From Hyperoplus lanceolatus (Eukaryota; Chordata; Actinopteri; Uranoscopiformes; Ammodytidae), in NCBI GenBank assembly GCA_026929865.2, contig CM049403.1, forward strand, positions 1,466,001-1,530,000: a DNA stretch of 64,000 nt. The letters are read 5' to 3'. Shown one piece after another: positions 48,501-59,371 of the stretch (position 1 is its first letter; the number at the start of each line of letters is the position of its first letter). The notes under the pieces were generated by a model, which saw only the letters and a list, made by a program, of their open reading frames with translations, was not told where the DNA came from and did no database searches. The translations under genes were made by a program, and so were the position numbers.

Positions 48501-51500
48501 CTTCTTTCTGCAGCTCTCACCGAAATAAGGCTAAATTTCAACTTTGTTCAAATGTGCTGTAACTTTTGTTCCAAAGGGCTTTCAAGAGTATTTCATGGCT
48601 TGCCAAGCAGAACACAGCATGCTACAGTAGTTATATATAGTATTTGCATTGAAATATTAAGCAAATTTTATCATCAGCCTTCAGTGAAGTTTTATTGCTT
48701 CTTTCTGCAGCTCTCATTGAAATAAGGCTAAATTTCAACTTTGTTCAAATGTGCTGTAACTTTTGTTCCAAAGGGCTTTCAAGAGTATTTCATGGCTTGC
48801 CAAGCAGAACACAGCATGCTACAGTAGTTGTATATAGTATTTGCATTGAAATATTAAGCAAATTTTATCATCAGCCTTCAATGAAGTTTTATTGCTTCTT
48901 TCTGCAGCTCTCACTGAAATAAGGCTAAATTTCAACTTTGTTCAAATGTGCTGTAACTTTTGTTCCAAAGGGCTTTCAAGAGTATTTCATGGCTTGCCAA
49001 GCAGAACACAGCATGCTACAGTAGTTATATATAGTATTTGCATTGAAATATTAAGCAAATTTTATCATCAGCCTTCAGTGAAGTTTTATTGCTTCTTTCT
49101 GCAGCTCTCATTGAAATAAGGCTAAATTTCAACTTTGTTCAAATGTGCTGTAACTTCTGTTCCAAATGGCTTTCAAGAGTATTACATGGCTTGCCAAGCA
49201 GAACACAGCATGCTACAGTAGTTGTATATAGTATTTGCATTGAAATATTAAGCAAATTTTATCATCAGCCTTCAGTGAAGTTTTATTGCTTCTTTCTGCA
49301 GCTCTCATTGAAATAAGGCTAAATTTCAACTTTGTTCAAATGTGCTGTAACTTTTGTTCCAAAGGGCTTTCAAGAGTATTACATGGCTTGCCAAGCAGAA
49401 CACAGCATGCTACAGTAGTTGTATATAGTATTTGCATTGAAATATTAAGCAAATTTTATCATCAGCCTTCAGTGAAGTTTTATTGCTTCTTTCTGCAGCT
49501 CTCATTGAAATAAGGCTAAATTTCAACTTTGTTCAAATGTGCTGTAACTTTTGTTCCAAAGGGCTTTCAAGAGTATTTCATGGCTTGCCAAGCAGAACAC
49601 AGCATGCTACAGTAGTTGTATATAGTATTTGCATTGAAATATTAAGCAAATTTTATCATCAGCCTTCAGTGAAGTTTTATTGCTTCTTTCTGCAGCTCTC
49701 ATTGAAATAAGGCTAAATTTCAACTTTGTTCAAATGTGCTGTAACTTCTGTTCCAAAGGGCTTTCAAGAGTATTACATGGCTTGCCAAGCAGAACACAGC
49801 ATGCTACAGTAGTTGTATATAGTATTTGCATTGAAATATTAAGCAAATTTTATCATCAGCCTTCAGTGAAGTTTTATTGCTTCTTTCTGCAGCTCTCATT
49901 GAAATAAGGCTAAATTTCAACTTTGTTCAAATGTGCTGTAACTTTTGTTCCAAAGGGCTTTCAAGAGTATTTCATGGCTTGCCAAGCAGAACACAGCATG
50001 CTACAGTAGTTATATATAGTATTTGCATTGAAATATTAAGCAAATTTTATCATCAGCCTTCAGTGAAGTTTTATTGCTTCTTTCTGCAGCTCTCACTGAA
50101 ATAAGGCTAAATTTCAACTTTGTTCAAATGTGCTGTAACTTTTGTTCCAAAGGGCTTTCAAGAGTATTTCATGGCTTGCCAAGCAGAACACAGCATGCTA
50201 CAGTAGTTATATATAGTATTTGCATTGAAATATTAAGCAAATTTTATCATCAGCCTTCAGTGAAGTTTTATTGCTTCTTTCTGCAGCTCTCATTGAAATA
50301 AGGCTAAATTTCAACTTTGTTCAAATGTGCTGTAACTTTTGTTCCAAAGGGCTTTCAAGAGTATTTCATGGCTTGCCAAGCAGAACACAGCATGCTACAG
50401 TAGTTGTATATAGTATTTGCATTGAAATATTAAGCAAATTTTATCATCAGCCTTCAGTGAAGTTTTATTGCTTCTTTCTGCAGCTCTCATTGAAATAAGG
50501 CTAAATTTCAACTTTGTTCAAATGTGCTGTAACTTTTGTTCCAAAGGGCTTTCAAGAGTATTTCATGGCTTGCCAAGCAGAACACAGCATGCTACAGTAG
50601 TTATATATAGTATTTGCATTGAAATATTAAGCAAATTTTATCATCAGCCTTCAGTGAAGTTTTATTGCTTCTTTCTGCAGCTCTCATTGAAATAAGGCTA
50701 AATTTCAACTTTGTTCAAATGTGCTGTAACTTTTGTTCCAAAGGGCTTTCAAGAGTATTACATGGCTTGCCAAGCAGAACACAGCATGCTACAGTAGTTA
50801 TATATAGTATTTGCATTGAAATATTAAGCAAATTTTATCATCAGCCTTCAGTGAAGTTTTATTGCTTCTTTCTGCAGCTCTCATTGAAATAAGGCTAAAT
50901 TTCAACTTTGTTCAAATGTGCTGTAACTTCTGTTCCAAAGGGCTTTCAAGAGTATTTCATGGCTTGCCAAGCAGAACACAGCATGCTACAGTAGTTGTAT
51001 ATAGTATTTGCATTGAAATATTAAGCAAATTTTATCATCAGCCTTCAGTGAAGTTTTATTGCTTCTTTCTGCAGCTCTCATTGAAATAAGGCTAAATTTC
51101 AACTTTGTTCAAATGTGCTGTAACTTCTGTTCCAAAGGGCTTTCAAGAGTATTACATGGCTTGCCAAGCAGAACACAGCATGCTACAGTAGTTGTATATA
51201 GTATTTGCATTGAAATATTAAGCAAATTTTATCATCAGCCTTCAGTGAAGTTTTATTGCTTCTTTCTGCAGCTCTCATTGAAATAAGGCTAAATTTCAAC
51301 TTTGTTCAAATGTGCTGAAACTTTTGTTCCAGAGGGCTTTCAAGAGTATTTCATGGCTTGCCAAGCAGAACACAGCATGCTACAGTAGTTATATATAGTA
51401 TTTGCATTGAAATATTAAGCAAATTTTATCATCAGCCTTCAGTGAAGTTTTATTGCTTCTTTCTGCAGCTCTCACTGAAATAAGGCTAAATTTCAACTTT

Positions 51501-54500
51501 GTTCAAATGTGCTGTAACTTCTGTTCCAAATGGCTTTCAAGAGTATTACATGGCTTGCCAAGCAGAACACAGCATGCTACAGTAGTTGTATATAGTATTT
51601 GCATTGAAATATTAAGCAAATTTTATCATCAGCCTTCAGTGAAGTTTTATTGCTTCTTTCTGCAGCTCTCATTGAAATAAGGCTAAATTTCAACTTTGTT
51701 CAAATGTGCTGTAACTTTTGTTCCAAAGGGCTTTCAAGAGTATTTCATGGCTTGCCAAGCAGAACACAGCATGCTACAGTAGTTATATATAGTATTTGCA
51801 TTGAAATATTAAGCAAATTTTATCATCAGCCTTCAGTGAAGTTTTATTGCTTCTTTCTGCAGCTCTCATTGAAATAAGGCTAAATTTCAACTTTGTTCAA
51901 ATGTGCTGTAACTTTTGTTCCAAAGGGCTTTCAAGAGTATTTCATGGCTTGCCAAGCAGAACACAGCATGCTACAGTAGTTATATATAGTATTTGCATTG
52001 AAATATTAAGCAAATTTTATCATCAGCCTTCAGTGAAGTTTTATTGCTTCTTTCTGCAGCTCTCATTGAAATAAGGCTAAATTTCAACTTTGTTCAAATG
52101 TGCTGTAACTTTTGTTCCAAAGGGCTTTCAAGAGTATTTCATGGCTTGCCAAGCAGAACACAGCATGCTACAGTAGTTGTATATAGTATTTGCATTGAAA
52201 TATTAAGCAAATTTTATCATCAGCCTTCAGTGAAGTTTTATTGCTTCTTTCTGCAGCTCTCATTGAAATAAGGCTAAATTTCAACTTTGTTCAAATGTGC
52301 TGTAACTTCTGTTCCAAATGGCTTTCAAGAGTATTACATGGCTTGCCAAGCAGAACACAGCATGCTACAGTAGTTGTATATAGTATTTGCATTGAAATAT
52401 TAAGCAAATTTTATCATCAGCCTTCAGTGAAGTTTTATTGCTTCTTTCTGCAGCTCTCATTGAAATAAGGCTAAATTTCAACTTTGTTCAAATGTGCTGA
52501 AACTTTTGTTCCAGAGGGCTTTCAAGAGTATTACATGGCTTGCCAAGCAGAACACAGCATGCTACAGTAGTTGTATATAGTATTTGCATTGAAATATTAA
52601 GCAAATTTTATCATCAGCCTTCATTGAAGTTTTATTGCTTCTTTCTGCAGCTCTCACCGAAATAAGGCTAAATTTCAACTTTGTTCAAATGTGCTGTAAC
52701 TTTTGTTCCAAAGGGCTTTCAAGAGTATTTCATGGCTTGCCAAGCAGAACACAGCATGCTACAGTAGTTATATATAGTATTTGCATTGAAATATTAAGCA
52801 AATTTTATCATCAGCCTTCAGTGAAGTTTTATTGCTTCTTTCTGCAGCTCTCACCGAAATAAGGCTAAATTTCAACTTTGTTCAAATGTGCTGTAACTTT
52901 TGTTCCAAAGGGCTTTCAAGAGTATTTCATGGCTTGCCAAGCAGAACACAGCATGCTACAGTAGTTATATATAGTATTTGCATTGAAATATTAAGCAAAT
53001 TTTATCATCAGCCTTCAGTGAAGTTTTATTGCTTCTTTCTGCAGCTCTCACCGAAATAAGGCTAAATTTCAACTTTGTTCAAATGTGCTGTAACTTTTGT
53101 TCCAAAGGGCTTTCAAGAGTATTTCATGGCTTGCCAAACAGAACACAGCATGCTACAGTAGTTATATATAGTATTTGCATTGAAATATTAAGCAAATTTT
53201 ATCATCAGCCTTCAGTGAAGTTTTATTGCTTCTTTCTGCAGCTCTCATTGAAATAAGGCTAAATTTCAACTTTGTTCAAATGTGCTGTAACTTCTGTTCC
53301 AAATGGCTTTCAAGAGTATTACATGGCTTGCCAAGCAGAACACAGCATGCTACAGTAGTTGTATATAGTATTTGCATTGAAATATTAAGCAAATTTTATC
53401 ATCAGCCTTCAGTGAAGTTTTATTGCTTCTTTCTGCAGCTCTCATTGAAATAAGGCTAAATTTCAACTTTGTTCAAATGTGCTGAAACTTTTGTTCCAGA
53501 GGGCTTTCAAGAGTATTACATGGCTTGCCAAGCAGAACACAGCATGCTACAGTAGTTGTATATAGTATTTGCATTGAAATATTAAGCAAATTTTATCATC
53601 AGCTTTCATTGAAATTTTATTGCTTCTTTCTGCAGCTCTCACCGAAATAAGGCTAAATTTCAACTTTGTTCAAATGTGCTGTAACTTTTGTTCCAAAGGG
53701 CTTTCAAGAGTATTTCATGGCTTGCCAAGCAGAACACAGCATGCTACAGTAGTTATATATAGTATTTGCATTGAAATATTAAGCAAATTATATCACCAGC
53801 CTTCAGTGAAGCTTTATTGCTTCTTTCTGCAGCTCTCACTGAAATAAGGCTAAATTTCAACTTTGTTCAAATGTGCCGTAACTTTTGTTCCAAAGGGCTT
53901 TCAAGAGTATTTCATGGCTTGCCAAGCAGAACACAGCATGCTACAGTAGTTATATATAGTATTTGCATTGAAATATTAAGCAAATTTTATCATCAGCCTT
54001 CAGTGAAGTTTTATTGCTTCTTTCTGCACGTCTCACTGAAATAAGGCTAAATTTCAACTTTGTTCAAATGTGCTGTAACTTCTGTTCCAAATGGCTTTCA
54101 AGAGTCTTTCATGGCTTGCCAAGCAGAACACAGCATGCTACAGTAGTTATATATAGTATTTGCATTGAAATATTAAGCAAATTTTATCATCAGCCTTCAG
54201 TGAAGTTTTATTGCTTCTTTCTGCACGTCTCACTGAAATAAGGCTAAATTTCAACTTTGTTCAAATGTGCTGTAACTTTTGTTCCAAAGGGCTTTCAAGA
54301 GTATTTCATGGCTTGCCAAGCAGAACACAGCATGCTACAGTAGTTATATATAGTATTTGCATTGAAATATTAAGCAAATTTTATCATCAGCCTTCAGTGA
54401 AGTTTTATTGCTTCTTTCTGCACGTCTCACTGAAATAAGGCTAAATTTCAACTTTGTTCAAATGTGCTGTAACTTTTGTTCCAAAGGGCTTTCAAGAGTA

Positions 54501-55354
54501 TTTCATGGCTTGCCAAGCAGAACACAGCATGCTACAGTAGTTATATATAGTATTTGCATTGAAATATTAAGCAAATTTTATCATCAGCCTTCAGTGAAGT
54601 TTTATTGCTTCTTTCTGCAGCTCTCACCGAAATAAGGCTAAATTTCAACTTTGTTCAAATGTGCTGTAACTTTTGTTCCAAAGGGCTTTCAAGAGTATTT
54701 CATGGCTTGCCAAGCAGAACACAGCATGCTACAGTAGTTATATATAGTATTTGCATTGAAATATTAAGCAAATTTTATCATCAGCCTTCAGTGAAGTTTT
54801 ATTGCTTCTTTCTGCAGCTCTCACTGAAATAAGGCTAAATTTCAACTTTGTTCAAATGTGCTGTAACTTTTGTTCCAAAGGGCTTTCAAGAGTATTTCAT
54901 GGCTTGCCAAGCAGAACACAGCATGCTACAGTAGTTATATATAGTATTTGCATTGAAATATTAAGCAAATTTTATCACCAGCCTTCAGTGAAGTTTTATT
55001 GCTTCTTTCTGCAGCTCTCACTGAAATAAGGCTAAATTTCAACTTTGTTCAAATGTGCTGTAACTTTTGTTCCAAAGGGCTTTCAAGAGTATTTCATGGC
55101 TTGCCAAGCAGAACTCAGCATGCTACAGTAGTTATATATAGTATTTGCATTGAAATATTAAGCAAATTTTATCATCAGCCTTCAGTAAAGTTTTATTGCT
55201 TCTTTCCGCAGCTCTCACTGAAATAAGGCTAAATTTCAACTTTGATCAAATGTGCTGTAACTTTTGTTCCAAAGGGCTTTCAAGAGTATTTCATGGCTTG
55301 CCAAGCAGAACATAGCATGCTACAGTAGTTATATATAGTATTTGCATTGAAATA
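18543..55354 (+). repeat. Homogeneous 197-bp satellite array, about 187 units
   Basis: The unit recurs every 197 bp with almost no length change; rare +1 units lie near 24743, 36170, 36950, 37353 and 45133. Counting one unit (19140-19336) gives 67 G+C, 34%. Landmarks in order: TTGCTTCTTTCTGCAG (splice-acceptor-like), TGAAATAAGGCTAAATTTC, TTCAAATGTGCTGTAAC, TTTCAAGAGTATT, AGCATGCTACAGTAG, a TATATATAG or GTATATAG box, and TTTTATCATCAGC. All units have the same orientation. Sub-families differ at linked sites: CTGTTCCAAATGG / TACATGG / GTATATAG versus TTGTTCCAAAGGG / TTCATGG / ATATATAG. The 197-bp period is nucleosome-repeat sized, but a centromeric role is not shown. No CENP-B-box-like sequence was seen. 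Confidence 0.97.
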
Positions 55355-55792
55355 TGTTAGGTTTATCAAACTTGTGTGTAAGACAAGGAAACCCAGGTTA
55401 GTTCAACCAGACGAATGAGACACAGACACAATGATACACGGAGACAGTCAGCTCAGTTTCTGCAAACTGGGGAGAGGTCAGCTGCTCAGAATCAACTCCC
55501 CCGTTTGGCTCTCCCCGTCTGCTTTTATTCACTTTGAATGTTGGTTACAAGCTTGTGTGTGTGCGTATCTACTAATGATTAATGATACTGGGAAGTTGTT
55601 TGTTTATTCCAGCTGGGGCATGTCAGCGTGTCCTATCTGTCCTGGGCCCTGACCGCCTTGGTCTGCCAGGTCATGGCGACCCTTTGGAAAGTACATATTT
55701 CACAACAACATGTGGTTAATTACGGAGTATAAACAACACGTGGTTAGATAAGGAGCATATGATTACACAATGAAAACATTTTAAATCTTACA
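55355..55792 (-). repeat. 3' LTR of the retrovirus-like element
   Basis: 438-bp copy; matches the right copy except for about 28 extra bases near 55712-55740 and a few substitutions. Minus strand begins TGTAAGATTT and contains an ATAAAAG box (TATA-like). Confidence 0.9.
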
Positions 55793-55809
55793 TTTCCCTC
55801 CTTTTTCTC
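55793..55809 (-). promoter_or_regulatory. Polypurine tract of the retrovirus-like element
   Basis: Seventeen consecutive purines on the minus strand (GAGAAAAAGGAGGGAAA) directly before the 3' LTR. Confidence 0.75.
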
Positions 55810-57583
55810 ATTTATAAGCATATTACAACATTTAGCAGTTTCAAGGGCATTGGACATAGATAATCATCCGTCTTTATTCATCTCAGTGGCTGTTCCATTC
55901 TCTAGGGTGCGGGTCTTCATGAGATTGCACAGTCTGACTGTCGGTCAGTGCGTGAATCAACTGATGTTGGTATGTTAGTGCAGACGTAACAATCCCTTTC
56001 TGTGGCATTGGAGCTTTGGTTTCTCTCTGGTGATTATGACCTTCTCGTTTTACCCATTGCTGTCATTCCTCTTCACACTAGGTCTCGTATGTGGGCTTTG
56101 AATCTCTTCGGCCAGAATTGAGACAAGTATCTCCTAAGCAAGAAAACCTCCCTTTGTAGTCTGGTCTTTGCAACCACCGCACTGGGGAGCATAAAACACG
56201 AATGTTTATTCTCCTCAGGGCTACGAGGTGACAGAGAGACAGGCAGCAAATGTGGCTTGAGTCCGTCACTAATCAGTTAATTCTGAGCTGATAATAGAAT
56301 TTTTCTTCAATTGTCTGATGTGTATGTGTCCGCTGTTGTCAGGAATGTTCATGACTCATGTGGAAGCGTCAGCTGTTGTTTAGGAATGTTCACGTCTTCC
56401 TGTAGTGGGTGACTTGGGTCTTGTAGTTCTTGTTGACTTTGGCTGCAGTTGGAAGTTTGTCAGTCGGACTTGACAGGGCCTTTCCCAGCCTGGAATAGTC
56501 CCAGAGTTTCCTTTTTCCTGACCACCAACAGAATCCAGTCACCCAGGAAAAGTGTCAGCTGAACCGCTCCTCTCTGGCATCCTGAAACAGAAATGAGAAG
56601 AGCAGTACCATGTTTTCCAACACTTTGCCCTACATCTTGCTAGGGTATTTTCTCTTATCTCCTCGGACATTGTATTTAGCACTAATTTAGACAGAACAGT
56701 AACAGCTATCCTCATATCATTCCACCACTCATTTCTTTGCTCTGAGCCATACTGACGCATGGCAATGTAAATTATGGATAGGATTGATTTCATTCTTGAG
56801 TTTCACATGGTTGTCTGTGTCAGGTAGCCCAAATAAAATGTTTATCACTGAGGCATCTGCCCCTCCCCCTGTCTCCATGTACATAAAGCACACGCAGGGC
56901 TCTCTCTTCCTCTTTGCTCAGAGACTGAGTCTCATACACACACATTCCTTCAGACAGGCTCTCTTTCCCTCCAAACATGCATTTCATTCATCACATGTTC
57001 TGACGTCATCAATCAAATATACATGCTCTACAAAAGTCCAAAGTTGTATGTATGGAATACATTCGTTATCATATCAATCTTCCCTGCTTTTGAGCAATGG
57101 CACGCCTATTGCTCAATATAACCACCATTTTATTTATATAAGATTGCGTGGTAGCAATATATATATATATATTATTTTATTTATTTTTATAATGAATCCA
57201 TTTCCTTCGACTTATTCATAATTTCAGCAAAAAACTAAATTGTTTTATCCAAACCACTCTATATATTCAACTGTTCAACCACCTTTCTACTAAAAAAAAC
57301 ATTCTTCAACCCTTCATACTCAGCTATCCCGTTTAGCATAAGCTGAAAATCTTCAGCAGGAGATGCATAATCTAGTTCACATTATTTTTTGCAGCATTTT
57401 GTCAACAATTTTTATCAGTTGGGACCCTGTTTCAAATTTAATTTATTGGCTGTTTCAACAAATCTTAATTCGGTCGGGGGCCACATTCTTGGGTTTCTCT
57501 GTGATTATAACTGATGTGTCAGCGCCACTGACACATTAGGAATTTGGTTATTACTTCATTGACTGAGAGGGTGCAGTATTGTT
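55810..57583 (-). pseudogene. Degenerate pol-derived interior, including integrase-C-terminal-like remnant
   Basis: Around 56400-56560 the minus strand, in more than one frame, resembles the C-terminal domain of retroviral-type integrases: a GDW start and a later segment ending in a TQVTHYR-like motif. Stops and frameshifts break it. No reverse transcriptase catalytic box or envelope motif was recognised in the rest; 57150-57175 is a short TA run. This part is annotated only as decayed interior. Confidence 0.45.
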
Positions 57584-58285
57584 TCACTGTAGGTCCAATA
57601 TTTGATCGTCTATCTCCTCCCCCCAATCAACATTGCTTTGAGGGTTCTCGCTTTTCCTGTATTGCTCTTTTTGACCTCTACAAGGCCAACTTGCTTCGCA
57701 ATTCCTGGCCATATGGCCTTCTTTGTTGCACCTGTAACAGACAAATTTTCCCTCGGCATTTAGCCCTCTCCTCTCACTCCCTCCTTTCTTGTCTGGGCTC
57801 GTGCTGTGGCTTGCCATATAGGCTTGCTCCCTCTTCATCCTCCTCTGTCTCTTTCGAGCTTCCTTTGCTTCTTCTTCCCATTTCAACCTTCCATGTTCCT
57901 CTCGTTCTAACCCTTCTTTCTCTTTCTGCGCTGCCATACTCATACTTGGTGCGGTTTCCTCGTCCATTCTGATTTTAGCCATTTTTGCAATAAACTCTGC
58001 CTTCTCTTGCTTCTGCCTCATAATTTCCAGTCTTTCTTCGGCCGTACATATCCATAACATGGCGGCCTCAATTTCTAACGCACACTTCTGTCTTTGCCTT
58101 TCCATCCGTTCTGCAGCCTTTGTCTCTACCTTCTCTTTCAGTTCCTCACATTGCTTTAAAACCAACTTGTTCTCAAACCCATATTCTTTCTGCCATTTGT
58201 TACAGTATCTGGTGCTCCCGGGCCATCGCCTCGTCATATATATGACATCCCCCGGCTCAGGAGACTTACTCCTTCCGTTTTCCAT
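57584..58285 (-). CDS. Gag-like protein of the retrovirus-like element (CCHC knuckle)
   Basis: An ATG at 58285 on the minus strand opens 233 codons to 57584. The first about 50 residues are mixed. Residues about 50-160 are a highly charged Glu/Lys/Arg helix-forming stretch (coiled-coil-like). Near residue 185 there is a perfect C-x2-C-x4-H-x4-C knuckle, the nucleocapsid RNA-binding signature. No clear capsid major-homology region was seen, and the protein is short for a full Gag, so internal loss is likely. It lies about 680 bases downstream of the 5' LTR. Confidence 0.65.
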   Translation of the reverse strand: MENGRSKSPEPGDVIYMTRRWPGSTRYCNKWQKEYGFENKLVLKQCEELKEKVETKAAERMERQRQKCALEIEAAMLWICTAEERLEIMRQKQEKAEFIAKMAKIRMDEETAPSMSMAAQKEKEGLEREEHGRLKWEEEAKEARKRQRRMKREQAYMASHSTSPDKKGGSERRGLNAEGKFVCYRCNKEGHMARNCEASWPCRGQKEQYRKSENPQSNVDWGEEIDDQILDLQ

Positions 58286-58961
58286 TTTGCCACTTATTTC
58301 TATGTGTTCTTACTCAACTAGGTGTTTTTCAGAACCTAAAATTCACCACTCTGTGTACTTCGACTGGCCAAAGATGTTATGTTTACCGTTAGGTTTTTGG
58401 CTGCTTCCACTGGTGACATTCATTTCTCAACACTCATTCTTCTCAACATTCATTCTTCTCAACATTCATTCTGCCGGCATTCATTCATTCCTTCATCACA
58501 CAGATCTGCATTGCATCTTAGGGTGCCTTCACACTCTAGCTCTCTTGGGTGGAGCAAACCCAATTCAAATCCTTAAGGGTGGATTAAAAACCCGCTTTTT
58601 CTACCTTAACAGGGCGGAGAGACCCTCCTTCTTCAGGGCGAAGGAACCACTGTTTTATTTTTATTTGGCTTTTCTCCTGTTTTTTTTTTTTTTTTTTTTT
58701 TTTAATATTTTTCTCTTTAGGGTGGAAAAAAAAACCCGTCTCACCGTATATCTGTGTGTCTGGCTCCGTCTGGATCCCGTCAATCGCCGCCCGAAGAGAA
58801 TGGGGGTGAGGACTGCTAAAACACCGGCTGGAGATGAATTCACGGCCCCAGTCTTTCCTCAAGAGTCACTGGACTCTGGCTGTCGACAGACTTCGGTGCG
58901 TCCTCTCCTTTCTTCTCCTCGGTCGGCGATATATTGGGCTCCGTAGCTCGAAGGACCAAGA
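58286..58961 (-). other. 5' leader of the retrovirus-like element
   Basis: Non-coding leader between primer site and gag. It holds an A-rich homopolymer of about 24 bases (T run on the plus strand near 58680-58704) and a tandem of short TTCATTCTTCTCAACA-like units near 58420-58475. Confidence 0.5.
58946..58958 (-). promoter_or_regulatory. tRNA-Tyr-type primer-binding site
   Basis: Three bases after the 5' LTR the minus strand reads TGGTCCTTCGAGC. The plus strand GCTCGAAGGACCA equals the 3' end (with CCA) of vertebrate tRNA-Tyr over 13 bases as I recall it. The match stops there; full sites are usually about 18 bases. Confidence 0.6.
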
Positions 58962-59371
58962 TGTTAGGTTTATCAAACTTGTGTGTAAGACAAGGAAACC
59001 CAGGTTAGTTCAACCAGACGAATGAGACACAGACACAATGATACACGGAGACAGTCAGCTCAGTTTCTGCAAACTGGGGAGAGGTCAGCTGCTCAGAATC
59101 AACTCCCCCGTTTGGCTCTCCCCGTCTGCTTTTATTCACTTTGAATGTTGGTTACAAGCTTGTGTGTGTGCGTATCTACTAATGATTAATGATACTGGGA
59201 AGTTGTTTGTTTATTCCAGCTGGGGCATGTCAGCGTGTCCTATCTGTCCTGGGCCCTGACCGCCTTGGTCTGCCAGGTCATGGCGACCCTTTGGAAAGTA
59301 CATATTTCACAACAACACGTGGTTAGATAAGGAGCATATGATTACACAATGAAAACATTTAAAATCTTACA
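58962..59371 (-). repeat. 5' LTR of the retrovirus-like element
   Basis: 410-bp copy starting TGTTAGGTTT on the plus strand and ending AATCTTACA, followed by the AAATA target duplication. Confidence 0.9.

Larger units (their letters stand above)
55355..59371 (-). mobile_element. Endogenous-retrovirus-like LTR element inserted in the satellite
   Basis: Direct repeats 55355-55792 and 58962-59371 (TG...CA ends) bound a 4.0-kb insertion flanked by AAATA target duplications (55350-55354 and 59372-59376). The flanking satellite unit is otherwise continuous. Orientation is minus: a 17-base all-purine tract abuts the left (3') LTR and a primer site abuts the right (5') LTR. The interior retains a gag frame with a CCHC knuckle and a decayed integrase-C-terminal-like stretch. 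Most of pol and any env is missing or unrecognisable, so the copy is defective and non-autonomous. Confidence 0.85.

Noticed and set aside
55431..55652. 73-codon frame repeated at 59038-59259
   Set aside because: It lies inside both LTR copies and starts at a random ATG.
57544..58946. Plus-strand frames of 142 and 295 codons in the retrovirus-like element
   Set aside because: Antisense to the gag frame with its CCHC knuckle; Ser/Phe-rich content is the mirror of Glu/Lys codons.
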